Below are positions 24,092-37,300 of a DNA stretch of 64,000 nucleotides, one piece after another. The first letter of the stretch is position 1. Each line of letters starts with the position of its first letter. Made by a program: the position numbers and the translations under genes. Location: NCBI GenBank assembly GCA_020726505.1, contig JAHLEZ010000003.1, forward strand, positions 4,278,001-4,342,000. The letters are read 5' to 3'. The DNA comes from Leptodontidium sp. MPI-SDFR-AT-0119 (lineage: Eukaryota > Ascomycota > Leotiomycetes > Helotiales > Leptodontidiaceae). The notes beneath the pieces are model-generated. The model was not told the DNA's origin. It saw only the letters and a program-made list of their open reading frames with translations, and did not search any database.

Positions 24092-26573
24092 ATGGTGCAC
24101 CGAAGTAGACCGGGCAAAAATGAAAGGAGGGGCGGTAGCAGAAAAAGGAGGACCAACAGCTGGCCGAAAAACGAGAAGCCGAAACCCAGAAAGAGCGTAA
24201 GTTATTAAATAGCTCAATTGACTCGATCTCATCACCGCCGCCCTCGATGTGCTAGATAGAAAAGATTGCAACTGACATTTGTCTTGCTAGAGGAGTGATG
24301 CTGAGAGAGTTCTCGAAGTGCCAATTCCCCCACAAAGTTCTACGACTGTCTTGTCAAGCTCCTCGGATAGCCCACTGCATAACGGTCCTTACCCGTATCA
24401 TACTTTAAACCATGCAGGAGAAGAACAACAATTTAGGCTCCTGACGTTGTACTCGGGGTCTGGTGTGGCAAGAATAACATGCACCCTCACAACAACCAAT
24501 CTCCGAAATCCGCATCGCCGTTATGTGGCCCTCTCCTACGTCTGGGCCGGTGCACCTAACAATTGTCAACGGCCGGATAACCACCGACAAGGCCTTCCAC
24601 TCCACATTGATATCGATGGTTTCCGGGTTTTTGTGGAAGACAATCTCTACAATGCTCTCCACCATCTACGGAGCCCGAATGGCCCCAGATTCTTCTGGAT
24701 AGACGCACTATGTATAAATCAAGACAGTCTAGAAGAGAGACGGCATCAAGTTGGCCTCATGAAATCCATCTACGAGAATGCAAGGCTGGTCATCGCATGG
24801 ATTGGTGACCATGAACAGGGAAGCCTTCGCGTCATGACTCTCGCGGACCGAATTTTCAGAGAGCAGAATGCCAATCAGCGACATCTCGTCCTCTTTCAAG
24901 CTCTGCGATCGAAGAACAATGAGTTTTGTGGCTCCTATCGGGCATTCTTTGCCAGATCTTAGTAAGTTTCTTCTCCAAGTTAACCCTGCCACTGTAATTT
25001 TGGCTCTAAGAGCTGTCATGTACCCAGTCTATCTCGGAACATGAGGAAATAGTTCCCAGCTCTCCTAGATTTTTTCCCCCTTAAAGTTCCCATGCTGTGC
25101 TGTGTACTATCTTTACCAAGTGGGTTTCTGACTCGGACCTCTAGCTGGCATAGATCCTGGATCATTCAAGAGATATTCTCTGCTTCCCGATTGAAAATAA
25201 AATGCTGCGGGACAACAATACCCTGGGATGCACTCGTACTATTTCAGCGGTTGATAACTGAAGAATTCTTTGGAAGGACCCTTCTGGATCAGCGTGTGAG
25301 CTGGGGCAGGAGAAGATACATCAATCGCCCCGAGATAGAACGGACGATCAACAGTGCTGATCGATTTGTCGACCTCTCCCGGCTGCGTGGTACTAGGAGA
25401 AATGCTCAAAACCCAACGGATCGCAGCCTGCATACTTTAGAGAAACTTCTATTCCAGCATTGGAATGCTGCTGCGAGTGATGCCCGCGACAAGGTCTACT
25501 CAATGTTCAGAATGGCTTCTGACAGCGATGCCTACGATATTGTCGTCGACTATGGTGAAGGAACTACTGCGACGGAGCTTTTCACTGATATTGTCAAACA
25601 GTGCATTAAAATAAATGGCAGTCTTTCGATCATTCTCCCACGCAGATGCAGCAACCGGACTCCTCATCTGCCATCATGGGTTCCCGACTGGAGTGCTACA
25701 ACCCCAGATTCCAAGAAAGGGAATTGGGCAGACGCTTACCCATTCCAGGTATCTCCCCAAGCCGAAAGCTACCGCGCAGCTCTTCATGGCCGTGCAATCG
25801 TGCGTTACTCACGAGGTTCCATGTTTGCCCTGGGCGTCCGTCTGGCTGAAGTGAGTGACATGTCCCAAAACCGCGAAGAACCATTGAAAATCGAAACCCG
25901 TCCCGGCCTTTTCGACTGGGTCAATCAATTCCTCTGCTGTCCCTGCCTCAATCCCCGACCCAAACCTCACGACGTCGTGCAGCGCGTATCAAGAGTAGAG
26001 GCGTGGTACATCATCTTCCGCAAATCATTAAGGGCCACCTACACACACCAGATCAGAAATCGGATCATCCCCCCAGAGACGGTCGACGAACAAAGCTTCA
26101 AACGATTCTGCCGTCGGCAACATATCCGCTTCTTCTGGATCCTGCACCGCGCCACGAATGTGCAATCTCATGAACGGCCCCGGGGGAGACAGACGTTGGA
26201 AACGGAGGATTTCCTCGAACGGTGGCGCGCCGCCTATCGTGCTGCCTATCGCGATACCCCGGGACACTATACTTCTACCCTGGATAAGGAGATGACGCCT
26301 GCTTTGCGCTTGGTTTGTAGATCTATGGGACCTATTCAGATTAATGAGAAATACACGAACTTCTTCGTCACGAGAGAAGGTTATATGGGCCTTGGACCGG
26401 AGCAAATGGAGGCTCACGATAGGATTTGTCTCCTCTATGGTTGTGATGTACCCGTTGTCTTAAGGTGGGAGGAGTTTCGCAATGTTCTTGTTGGTCAGTG
26501 TTATGTTGCTGGTGCTATGTTCGGGGAAGCCTTTGATCGAAGGAGGAGGAATGAGGAGTTTGAGATTTGGTGA
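24092..26573 (+). CDS. HET-domain protein
   Basis: Proposed exons are 24092-24196, 24291-24961 and 25145-26573 (734 residues); all three join in frame, with GTAAGT donors. HET domains mark fungal proteins that trigger heterokaryon incompatibility or related immune-like cell death. The domain is clear: YVALSYVWAG near residue 113, FFWIDALCINQDSLEERRHQ, LVIAWIGD, and, across the second splice, SYWHRSWIIQEIFSA. Later family features follow: DKVYSMFRMASD (the usual DKIYALLG position) and LPSWVPDWS. The N-terminal exon is very basic (KNERRGGSRKRRTNSWPKN) and is the least certain part; without it no ATG precedes the domain in frame. The C-terminal 250 residues have no recognised second domain. The stop lies 47 bp before the terminal repeat of the large DNA transposon, so that insertion may have replaced its 3' UTR or terminator. 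Confidence 0.85.
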
Positions 26574-26620
26574 AATCTCTGAGAGGGTTTGGTCTGTAGT
26601 TCTCATTCCGTGATAATGTA

Positions 26621-26647
26621 CAGTCGGACCGCTTCAAACACGGTAAA
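26621..26647 (+). repeat. Left terminal inverted repeat of the DNA transposon
   Basis: 27 bases that are the exact reverse complement of 47267-47293. The TA at 26619-26620 is the target duplication. Confidence 0.95.
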
Positions 26648-27030
26648 AATACAAATGTAATATTAAAAAACATCTATTTAACCCAAATTGTGCGCCTAAT
26701 TGCTAGCGTCATAAAGACCCACTTTTTGTCCCGATCGGGCTAGTCCTCGAATTTAGGTACTTATAACAATAGAAGTCTTGGCGGCCAATATTTTTGAGAT
26801 TTTTTTTATTTATATATATATGTTTTTAAAAACTTATAGTGAATATTTGTAAAAGCTTTTTACTTGTAAATTCGTTATTAATTAGAATACAACTTTTGGC
26901 TAAAAAAAAAGTCCAGAAATATTAGTCCGGCCTATATATTTTATACTCTAGGATATTTTTTAATTCTTAAAATACTAGAAACCTATTACTTTTATTTTAA
27001 AATATAATAATGCTTATATTATTTAGTATT

Positions 27031-27215
27031 TGTCGTACAGGCACGGGCTGATGCTCGGTTAGCTGCGCGCTACGCTGGATATGGTTTCTGCCACGTTATA
27101 CCGCTTTCAGGAGAACAACGTGTTCCCCTGATTTCCTCATGTATTATAGAGAACAATAAACCACTTTAATTCTCCCTACGTTGATCGCAAGGCTCTACTC
27201 CACTTCTACACCACA
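27031..27215 (+). repeat. 5' LTR of the copia element
   Basis: 185 bp. It differs from the 3' LTR at seven positions by eye, all transitions. Confidence 0.95.
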
Positions 27216-27778
27216 GTTATAAGCCCCGTGACGAAGCTATTAAGTTAGTATTCTTCCTTCTGTGCTTTATAAATTTAGGTAGAGTTGTCAACGTAAGATT
27301 AGTAGGTGACGAACAACGTCGGCGTTTTCTACCTATTAATAAGTGCAGTTCACACCGCCATTTTTCCTTTAACCTCTCTAGAAAAGGGTAAATCGAGCAC
27401 CTGTACTTAATATTCTCTTCTCTTCTTTAATAAATCCATCGAACCCTCGAGAGAGCAACCCTCTCTTCGCTATAGCAGACTCAACTTCAGTCTCCTCTTC
27501 CAATAATCGAACGCCGCTCAACTACGACAGGCAAACCTAGACCCCATAGTATTAAGCCTTTAAATCCTTCTGTATCTTTCACAAGGTATAGACTTCGGTT
27601 AATCTAGAGCTACCGGTCGCTCTAAATATCCTCGAAAACGAGCCTTAAGCACAAACGATCGACTAAGTGAAGGCATAATAAGACAAGGAGGCTCTCGATT
27701 TCAACTTTAGGGAGCAAGTAAAGTGGGATGGAGACTAACGAGCACCCGAACTTAAGGGACCTAAACTAAGTGTAACAC

Positions 27779-28080
27779 TGTTACGACCTACGATGCGCCT
27801 CGCATTCTAACTGACACTGGCTCGTAGCATCGCTGGCTATGCGACGGCGCTAAGCCCGATAGGGAAGACTAAGTGGCGAGCCTGCGACATGTTGACGTGA
27901 ATGGCACTTGACTACGCTAGGCCCTATTAAGAGGGTCCTTTATATATATATACTCGAGCCCTCCCTTACGGGGAGCTCTCTTTTTCTCCTTGTCTTTTCT
28001 TCTCGATTCTGAGCGTAGCCCTAAGTCTAAATACAAAGCTTAAGTCTACTCGCCGTATTAACCTTTAGCTAGCCGTAACA
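27779..28080 (+). repeat. 5' LTR of the gypsy element
   Basis: 302 bp. A TATATATATA box at about 27942-27951 is followed by a GAGCCCTCCC...GGGGAGCTC hairpin. It differs from the 3' LTR at 17 positions by eye, all transitions. Confidence 0.95.
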
Positions 28081-28379
28081 TAAGAAAAGACTAATACCCC
28101 TTCGTTATAAAGCGTTATATTTTACTTAGTCTTACGCCTTGTCGACTTGCCCTTATAATAAGTTAATAATGAGCCTTAATACCTTAGCCTATTTGACAGA
28201 TAAGTACCTCTTTGCCCTCGTAGTAGACTGTCTTAGAGAAAGCTAGATATTTTCTCGCGGTTAACTTACCTTGCCGTAACTTGACGCGCGCTACTGTTTC
28301 GAACGTATGTCTAATCAACAAATCGATTAATAACCTCAAACACCCCTTAACCCTACCTTACTACCTTTACCGGTCTCTC

Positions 28380-31300
28380 CCCCTCGTCGGCGAAGCTCTA
28401 GAGAAAGGAGCGCCCCTATACGGCTAGGCTTTACTGACACCCCTATTCCTTCGGTCGAGACTTTTTCGAAAGAGCCGGAAAGCCTTAACGGATTCGACTC
28501 AGACTCAGAAGACAAACCCTAGAGCTTCTTTGACGCATCGCCGGAGCCTACTAATATAGAGGGCCTTACCCCCGCTTAATAAGCTAAAGTAAATCAGCTA
28601 ATCAGGGACTCCGTGAGCTCTATTGTCGCCGCTGCCGTCACACAGGCCTTTACTTAATATATTGCCGACAACCCGCGTCAAGAGACTCGCACTCCTTCTC
28701 CTCCTTACGACCGGTCAACTTGTGCTCTTACGGCGGACCTTTAGCCTACCGCTGACTACTACCTCCTTAAGCTAAACCTTGTCATCTTTGCCGTTGAGCC
28801 TAATAAAGTTAAGTACCCTTATACCCCCTTTAGCGATTATAAGGGCAAAATTAAATACGACGCCTAGAAGATAAATATAAAGCTCTTTATTTAAAAGTAC
28901 TTAAGTAACTTCCTTACTAGCGAATTATAGATTTATACTTACTTTAAGTGTACGAAGGGAAAGGCTAAGACTATTATCTTTTAACAAATAGACCCCGACT
29001 TCGCTAGAGACTTTAACGGAGCCGCTGACGTCTTAAAGGCTTTAGACTAGCGTTTCTTTAATTACAACTGAGTATAGGCCGCTAAGCTTAAGTATAATTA
29101 ACTATAAATAAGTAATATAACTTATAACGAGTTCCGTATAAAGTTTACGATATACGCGACTACTAAAAAAATCTCACCTGACCGCTAGTTCGACGACGTA
29201 TATAAGAAAGTCTTAGATAAGCTTAAATATAACATCCGAATTAAGAAGTATAAATTCGCTAGAGATTATACGGCTCTTAACGAGTTCTTAGTTGTCTTAG
29301 ATCGCGAGTTATAAAATATTATTATTAGACGAGTTAATAGACGTACTATTACTACTATCTACGAAGCCCCTCGAGTCTCCTTTAATAATACTAATACTAA
29401 CGACTCGCGCGGTATTTTAAAGAAGGACAGCTGGCGTTCGACTTCACTTACCCCTATTACTCACGTATAAAGACCACCGACTCTAAGACAGTCGTCAGAT
29501 GTCCGCCAGCGTACGCCCTCCCCTTCGCTTATTTTACGCCGACCTGAGTCCCTTGTACTTCCTCTTACGCCTAAGGACGTCTTTTCCGACACTTGTCTTT
29601 ATTATAACAAGACTGGCTATTAAGCCAGCGACTGTCCTAAGCGCCGTAGAGACTAGGCTCTCGACAAGTCAATTTCCGAGTTAGTCGTCGGCAAGGATTT
29701 AAAAATTAACGAGTTATTAAAAAACTCCTAAGCCGTAATAAAGACTTACACTTTAGTATAAGCCACAACTTATAAAAGGACTTAACATTTAATTTCCGCG
29801 CTCTTATTAAAAGGCGACAATTCTTAATTAATATTAAATTAAAAAGGAATAAATTCTTTATTAAGACACTTACATATATTAATAACGGAGCTAATATTTT
29901 TAGTACTATTAAAACCTCTTTCGTATACCGACTTGTTAAGTAATTTAATATTTCCTTTATATCCCTCCCTTAGTTAATTGTCTTAATTAGTTATAATAAC
30001 AAGAAAAGTAAGTTAATTAACACGGCCGTTTTACTTACTTTAATAATCGACCGCCGGCGAATTAACTTCCCCTTTTTAGTGACTGACTTAAGAAACGCTG
30101 ACGTCCTAATTAGTCAGAAGTTCCTCGAGTATTACGACCTAAAGTAGTCGTATACTAAGAACCGTAATCGACTAAAATAGCTATTAAATATATTAATTTA
30201 GCCGTACTTTAACTAGCGAGTTTTTATTAATATTAACTGTTCCGATAAGTTAATCGTTAAGTCTTACTAACTTAATACAGAACAAAGGGATGCCCTCTTA
30301 GACTTAAATAACCACCGCTAAAGACAAGCTAGGCTTACGGCGCTTAACAGTTCCCTTAAGATAAAGGCCCCCGTCTGACTTACCGCTAGCGTCTCGCCAA
30401 TTCGACTTTCGAGCTTTATTAGAGAAGTTAAAGAGTACTTACGTATTATAAAAAAGTAATTAAACCCTTTAATATCCTGTGATCTAAGATTACTACTTAA
30501 GGATAAGAGAGCTTGTAGAGCCTCCTTAGCGAATCACTAGCTAAAGGCGCTTACTATAAAGATTTTCCTTATATTAGTAGCGGCGATGTCTACGACGTAC
30601 TTTCGACTTAAGAAATTTAAAAGGAGTAAAGTAAAAACTTTTGTAATATTAATATATAAGATCGACTAGGAGTTAACTCGTCGCCGGCGAGAGGCCTTAG
30701 ACTAGTTAAGTGTCGAACTCATATTAATAAACGGAGACTTAACCTTAAAAGAAGCCTTAGAGGCTAAATACGCGCAAGATAACGAACTAGTAAGTAAGAA
30801 GCTCTTTATAAAGTATTAAGAGTATACTCCTCTCTTCTCCTGGCGGGCCTCTGACGAGTTACTAGCGTATCGTTAAGGCGTAAACTACTAAATCGAGCTT
30901 ATTAGGGAGAACGACTTGTCCTTTGAACCTCTTTGGCGTATAATTAAAGAGTAATTATTAGAGACTAAGTAGTATATTATTAACAACTTATATAAAGGTT
31001 TTATTAAACCCTTTAGCACACTATATACGGCCCTTATTCTCTTCGCTAAGAAAGCTAATAATAGTCTTCGGTTATACGTCGACTACTAGAAGCTAAATAC
31101 CTTATTAAAGAAGGATTTGTACTTAATCTCTTTAATTAATAAAATAATAACACGTATTTATAAGGCAAAAGTCTTTATAAAGCTTAATATTTAGTAAGCT
31201 TTTTACTGTATTTATATGTCCTCTGAGAGCGAAGACTATACGACTTTCTACACTTAGTATAGCACGTATAAGTATAAAGTCCTTCCCTTTAGCCTTACGA

Positions 31301-34047
31301 ATAACCTAGTAACCTTTTAGCGATTTATTAATAATATCTTTATAAAGTACTTTAACGACTTTTGCGCGGCTTATATAAATAATATCCTTATATATTCGTC
31401 TACTCCAGAGGAGTATAAGGTCTATATCAAGAAAGTCATAATAATATTATAGACACACGGACTCTAGGTCGATATTAAGAAGTTTAAGTTTAGCGTATAA
31501 AAGACGAGGTTCTTAAGATTTATTATTAACGTTAATAACGTGGAAGTAAACCTAGAGAAGATTAGTGTAATTAAGGACTAGTAATACGCTAATAATATAT
31601 AAGGTATATAAAATTATTTTAGTTTCTGTAACTTTTACCGCCGGTTTATTAAAGACTATAGTCGTATTACACGACCCCTCACGATACTCACTAGAAAGGA
31701 CGTTCCCTTTAAATTTAATAGCGCCTATAAGGACGCTTAAGAAACTCTCTGGGAAGCCCTCTAATTTGCGCCGGTTCTTTACTATTACGACTTTATTAAA
31801 TAGACACAACTAGAGACTAACTCTTCTAACGGAGTTGTCGCTAAGATTCTATCTTAACTTTAAGAGGATAGTACCTTTTACCCCGTAGAATACTTCTCTA
31901 AGACTATAACGGACCTTAAGCTTAATTACTTAATCTACGACAAAGAGATATTAGCGATTTTTTAGTTATTTAAGTAATACCGCCCAGAGCTCTTAAGTGC
32001 CTAGAGAAATGTCTTTATTTATACGGACCACTAGGCCTTAAAGTACTTTATAACTACTAAGGACCTCACGGCTAAGTAGGCTCAATAAGCTGAGTTCTTT
32101 ACGGACTTCCACTTTACAATTATATACCGTACCGGGACGACTAATACGTTAACTAACACTCTATCTCGACGGGATCAAGACCTTATAACTACAGAAGCAC
32201 GTAAGCGGGCCATCTGTAATTAATAGCTAATTCTTACTAATAAGATTAACTCGCGAGTCGCTAGCGACCTTTAGCTCTCCGCCGTCGATCCTATAGACGC
32301 CTATATCGAAGTCGTAGAGACGATACCCCTAACACTTGTAGACGCCACGACCCTAGGTCGCGATGCTAAGACACGTGACGAGCTAGAGCCAGAGCCAGAA
32401 TCGAATACGGAAGTACTAATCGACCTAGAGACGCCTATCGCGGAAGAGCTGGACCTTAACTTTATAGTAACATATAACATCGCAAAATACGACGTTATCG
32501 ACCAAGTACTTTTAATTAATAAGACCTCGCCTTCGCTAAAGCCTCTCCGACAAAAAGCTAAGGAGTAGTCGTTAGATTACGAGTTAATAAGTAATAAGTT
32601 GCTTTTTCAAGGCCGCTTAGAAGTGCCTTTAAAACCATCGGAACTTCGTATAATACTTATTCGCTATATACATTCCTAACCTTCGATAATACATACGGGG
32701 ATTAGAAAGATAAAGGTATTACTAAGTCGTAAATATCACTAGAACGGCCTCCCCACGGATATAACTTAATACGTAACAAACTATAGTTACTCTCGACAAA
32801 AGGCCTATAAGGATAAGACCCCTAGCTTCTTACACCCCTTATTAATCCCTACTCGGCCGTATTAACACCTCATAATAAACTTTACGAAGTTATTACTAGA
32901 CAAGCACGGTTATAACTTCGCTATAATTATCGTTAACCGCTTATTTAAGAAACTAGTCTTAATACCTTATAATAATATAATTATAGCTAAAGGCATAATT
33001 ATTCTCTTCCTCGTTTATTAGACTTAACACTTCGGCATGCCGGACTCTATTATCTTAGACCGAGGACCTCAGTTCGTCTCCTCCTTTTAGAAGGAGTACT
33101 GTCGTATCCTCGGGATTAAGGTAAAGTTAACGACGGCGTATAACTTAAACGTCGACGGCTAAATAGAAGTAACGAACTAATATATTAAGTAGCGACTCCG
33201 TCCCTTTTGCCACTACTATTAAGACAATTAAAGCGACCTCTTATTAATTATAGACATCGCTTAATTAACGTTATTACACGAGTCCTTAAGCCGCCTGTCC
33301 CCTTTCTAGTTACTTAACGGCGTTAAATTAAAGACTTCCTAGGACCTAATTAACTTAAAGCCGCCGGCTATAGCAATAGAGAAACTTAACCGCAAGGAAG
33401 CTTTATAAGTAGCCTTACGAATAAAGGAGGTTACAGAAGTCGCCTAATTGTCCCTAAAGGACTAATAAGAGAAAATAAAACGATTAACGAACCGTAGGCG
33501 ACGCGCCGTCGATTAAGACGTTAGCGACCTAGTACTAGTCGACACTCGGAACTAGAATGTCGACTGACCCTTAAGGAAGCTCTCTAATAAGTAATACGGC
33601 CTAGTTAAAGTAATCGCTAAAGAAGGAGAGAGTTAGAGAGTTAAGTTACTAGAGGACTAGTTAATTCACCCCGTTTTCCACTCACACTCACTTCACAAGT
33701 ACGTCGACAACCCCCTGCCGGGACAAGCTAGAGCTACGCCGGCACTTATTTAGTTACTGCCTAAGTAAGATAAGTGGGAAATTAAAGGCATCCTTAGCTC
33801 TAAAGTTATGCGGAATAAGCTATTTTATTATATTAAGTGGCTAAGCGCCGACGAAGACTTAAAGTAATACTTATACTTAGACGCTATAATAGCTCCGTAT
33901 ATAATTAAGAGGTTCCACCTAAAGTATCCGAATGCCAAAGGCCCGCCAAGAGCTCTCTTAAAGTGGCTAGAGGCTTATAACGCTAGTATCGACAACTATA
34001 ACGACCTCGAGGACGATACGGTTATAGTTACAATTACGCGGACGTAG
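28380..34047 (+). pseudogene. Gypsy gag-pol, destroyed by RIP
   Basis: The reading frame can be followed by homology but is broken by many TAA/TAG codons where Gln or Trp are expected. Landmarks: a damaged zinc knuckle at about 29587-29635, where Cys and His positions have become Tyr; an aspartic protease remnant INNGANIF near 29880, with the catalytic Asp now Asn; reverse transcriptase about 31050-31750, whose YIDD motif reads YINN at about 31372-31383; RNase H with YTDH and AEFFTDFHF at about 32020-32120; integrase zinc and core region about 32650-33500, with ILDRGPQF near 33053; and a chromodomain (KWEIKGILSSKV...YYIKWL) at about 33770-33850. The chromodomain in this family directs integration toward heterochromatin. 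No functional product is possible from this copy. The start coordinate is approximate. Confidence 0.9.
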
Positions 34048-34068
34048 TTTTTTTAGAGGGGGGGGTAA

Positions 34069-34370
34069 TGTTACGACTTACGATACGCCTCGCATTCTAA
34101 CTGACACTAGCTCGTAACATCGCTGGCTATGCGACGGCGCTAAGCCCGATAAGGAAGACTAAGTAGCGAGCCTGCGACATATTGACGTAAATAGCACTCG
34201 ACTACGCTAGGCCCTATTAGGAGGGTCCTTTATATATATATACTCGAGCCCTCCCTTACGGGGAGCTCTCCTTTTCTCCTTGTCTTTTCTTCTCGATTCT
34301 GAGCGTAGCCCTAGGTCCAAATACAAAGCTTGAGTCTACTCGCCGTATTAACCTTTGGCCAGCCGTAACA
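34069..34370 (+). repeat. 3' LTR of the gypsy element
   Basis: 302 bp, equal in length to the 5' LTR and followed directly by the AACAC target duplication. Confidence 0.95.
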
Positions 34371-34375
34371 AACAC

Positions 34376-37300
34376 CTCCTGCACCGTCTAACGTTGCTAT
34401 AGTTGCTCCAGTATATACTGCCCTAATGAGGGAGCATGCTATGAAACACGTACAATAGTCAGAAAAGGCTCGGGCCTATAAAGCAGTATACAAGTAGATT
34501 CAAGAGACAGTTGATCCTTCGATTTACTAGAGTGCTGTTCGAGAGTGTGAGATTAAGGAGGAACAGAGAGCGAAAGAGCAACCTAATAAGATAACAGACG
34601 AACCGAACGACCCACGATCTTAGACTTTATAAATACTCCTTAAGGTATTAAAGAGAGACTACGCCCCGTCAGAAATAAGTAATATTACTAAAGCTCAAGC
34701 CAAATATAAAGAGGGACTCGAAATCGTCAAAACAGGACGAGTTAATCCCAAGGTATAGATTCAAGAGTGGCGATTAGCCTACTAAGATGCTCTATTGTAC
34801 GACATTCCGGACGTTAAGGGCCCCTTAGCGATTATTAACTTTATTAAGGCAGTATAAGAGAAGCTCGCACTTAAATAGGCTCGCGAACGACTGTCTAAGG
34901 TCCTTAAAGATAATACTCTTAGAGTTACTCACAAGTACTCGTTACTTTAATACGTTAACTAGCTATCGGCGCTTAACGAAGAGTCTCTTATAATTACCGG
35001 AAAAAATAAGATAGTTAGATTATACGCTACACTTAAAGAGAGATCAGATGCTCTAGGAGTACTACTAGCACTAAGGACTCCTTCGCCAAATACCTCGATT
35101 AATACTTGCCCCTATAAAGTGAGCTCTCACCGACACAAAGCGATTAAGTGTTATAGACTTTAATATTACTACGACGGCTTAACCGAGGACAAACTGCGCA
35201 ACCTACCGTCTGCGGAGGAAATCAAGGAAACCCGAATTAAACTTAAAAAGGAGTTTCCTGACCTTAAACGAGTAATTAATAAGAAAGAGTAGAAACAAGT
35301 AGTAGTAAAGGAAATTGTTAAAGGAATAACCTCCGAAAACTCCTCGTCTTTTCTAACAACCTCAGCAAAAGCCTTAGAGCTACCGAGGTATCCCGGTAAT
35401 GTCAATGTATGTGTAATTAGTCCGGAGTTACTTGATAAGGCTTTCGCCACTTTAGGAATCTACGCTACTATTAATATAGATTAATACCCACTCTTAGAGA
35501 GTACCCTACTTGATAACGGCGCTACTACTTATTTAGTTAATTCAGTTGCTTTACTAGAGCCTGGAACCTTTGTTAAATTAACGAACGACGACAGTATTAA
35601 AGCCGGAACGTCGAGCCTTATAATTAAAGGCCGAGGTACTCGTCTTTTTAAGGGTACTCTCTATGGCCCTAACGGACTAAACACTAAGGACTTAAGGCTT
35701 TTTAACGTCGCTATTGTTAAAGGATTTAATGTTAATATTATTTCGGAAGCTCGTTTATTATAGGCTAGAGTTTAGTATAATAAGTTAGACTACACGTTAC
35801 GCGTGAGATCAGCTAAAAAGAGTATTATATTAAAGTAATTAGAGCGACAGTTTAACTTAGCTTTCTTTAAATATAAGCCTTTTAACTACTCTTTAACTCC
35901 CGTAATAACTCCTAACTCTTTAATTCGCCTAACTTATACCTTTTTAATATTCCCCACGCTTCAAAGGAGCATCTAGTAAGGTTTTTAATTAAGTCGACGA
36001 TATTTAAGACCGCGGCTAGACGACACTAAGTTATGGCACTTACGGGCAGGGCACCTAAGGAAGGAAGCGTTAGAGAATTTAGTTAAAAATACGCGCAACG
36101 TCGAGATCTTAGGCACTACTCAAATTAAGTGTAAAGAGTGCTCTCTAACTGTCGCGTAATAAGTCGTTAGTCGAAGACCTTTAGAGAGAACAACTACCCG
36201 GCCTTTTTATCGCATTTCTTGAGACTTATTCGACTTCCCTGTCGGATTTAATAGGAACAGCTAGCTCTTATTAGTTAAAGACTAATACGATAGGAAATTC
36301 TATAGATAACTCTTAAAAAACAAAGGGTTAATCGCCGTCCTAAGAGCTCTCAAACCGTTTAAGGCGTGGACGAGACGTCAATTCGGACTCTCGATTTATA
36401 AAATACGCCAAAATAACGACACCTTAGTTATAGGAATCAATAGATTAACCGAGTACGAAAAGTGGTGTATAGAGAATAGTATTGATATTAAGGGTACCCC
36501 TTCGTATACGCACTAACTTAATAGGGGAGCTAAACGTACAAGCAAGGAAATCATCGAAAAGTCTATTAAGATACGCCTTTTAATAAACCTACCAGAGGAG
36601 CTTTAAACAGAAGTAACTATAGCGGCAATTACTCTTTACAATATAAGTCCGGCTACTTAGAAAGGCTTTAAGAGTCCAAATGAGATCTTCTATACCTAGT
36701 TTAGGCAATATTTTCAGTACTACGACCCTAAGCTTATTTAAAAGCTTAATACTAATATACGACCTGACTAGAGTAATATATAGGCGTACAGCTATAGAGC
36801 TTACCCTATGATTAAGGACTAAGAGGCTCTTTAACAAAAGAGAACATTTAAAGTTAACTTAAGAGCGCACCTTAGATACTTAGTAAGATACGTCTCGTCC
36901 AATATATATAAAGTCTAGGTACCTCAATTACAGCGTGTAATAGTGACTCGGAACGTTACTTTTAATAAATCCCTCTTTTATTCGGGCTCTTTAAACGTGG
37001 AGAGAGCGGTCGGCCAGCCGCGCTCAATATTAAGAGATCTTACTAAATTACTAGAAGAAGAGGAGGGACCCCAGGACGCTAGAACCGATATAATCAATCG
37101 ACTGAGCGCACTCGACATATTAGAATTAATAATAAGTACTACCTTAGAAAAGGAATAATTAAGCTAAGTAATAAGTTCTATAGAAACTACTAAGTTTATA
37201 ACCTCAGGAGTGCCACAGCCTTCGATTAAGCTTTTAACTACGGGGGTAGAGTAACTAATATTACCCCTAGAAAAGTTAAGATTAATAAAACTCGTTAGCA

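Larger units (their letters stand above)
27779..34370 (+). mobile_element. Ty3/gypsy chromodomain retrotransposon, RIP-mutated
   Basis: 6,592 bp with 302-bp LTRs starting TGTTACG and ending CGTAACA. Flanking duplications AACAC are at 27774-27778 and 34371-34375. A polypurine tract (AGAGGGGGGGGG) precedes the 3' LTR. The order gag with zinc knuckle, protease, reverse transcriptase, RNase H, integrase and C-terminal chromodomain identifies a chromovirus-type gypsy element. It sits in the 5' part of the copia element, so it is younger than that insertion. Confidence 0.95.

Noticed and set aside
35169..37158. Short open frames inside the copia element
   Set aside because: Chance openings in RIP-mutated pol sequence, out of frame or antisense to the recognisable gag-pol.
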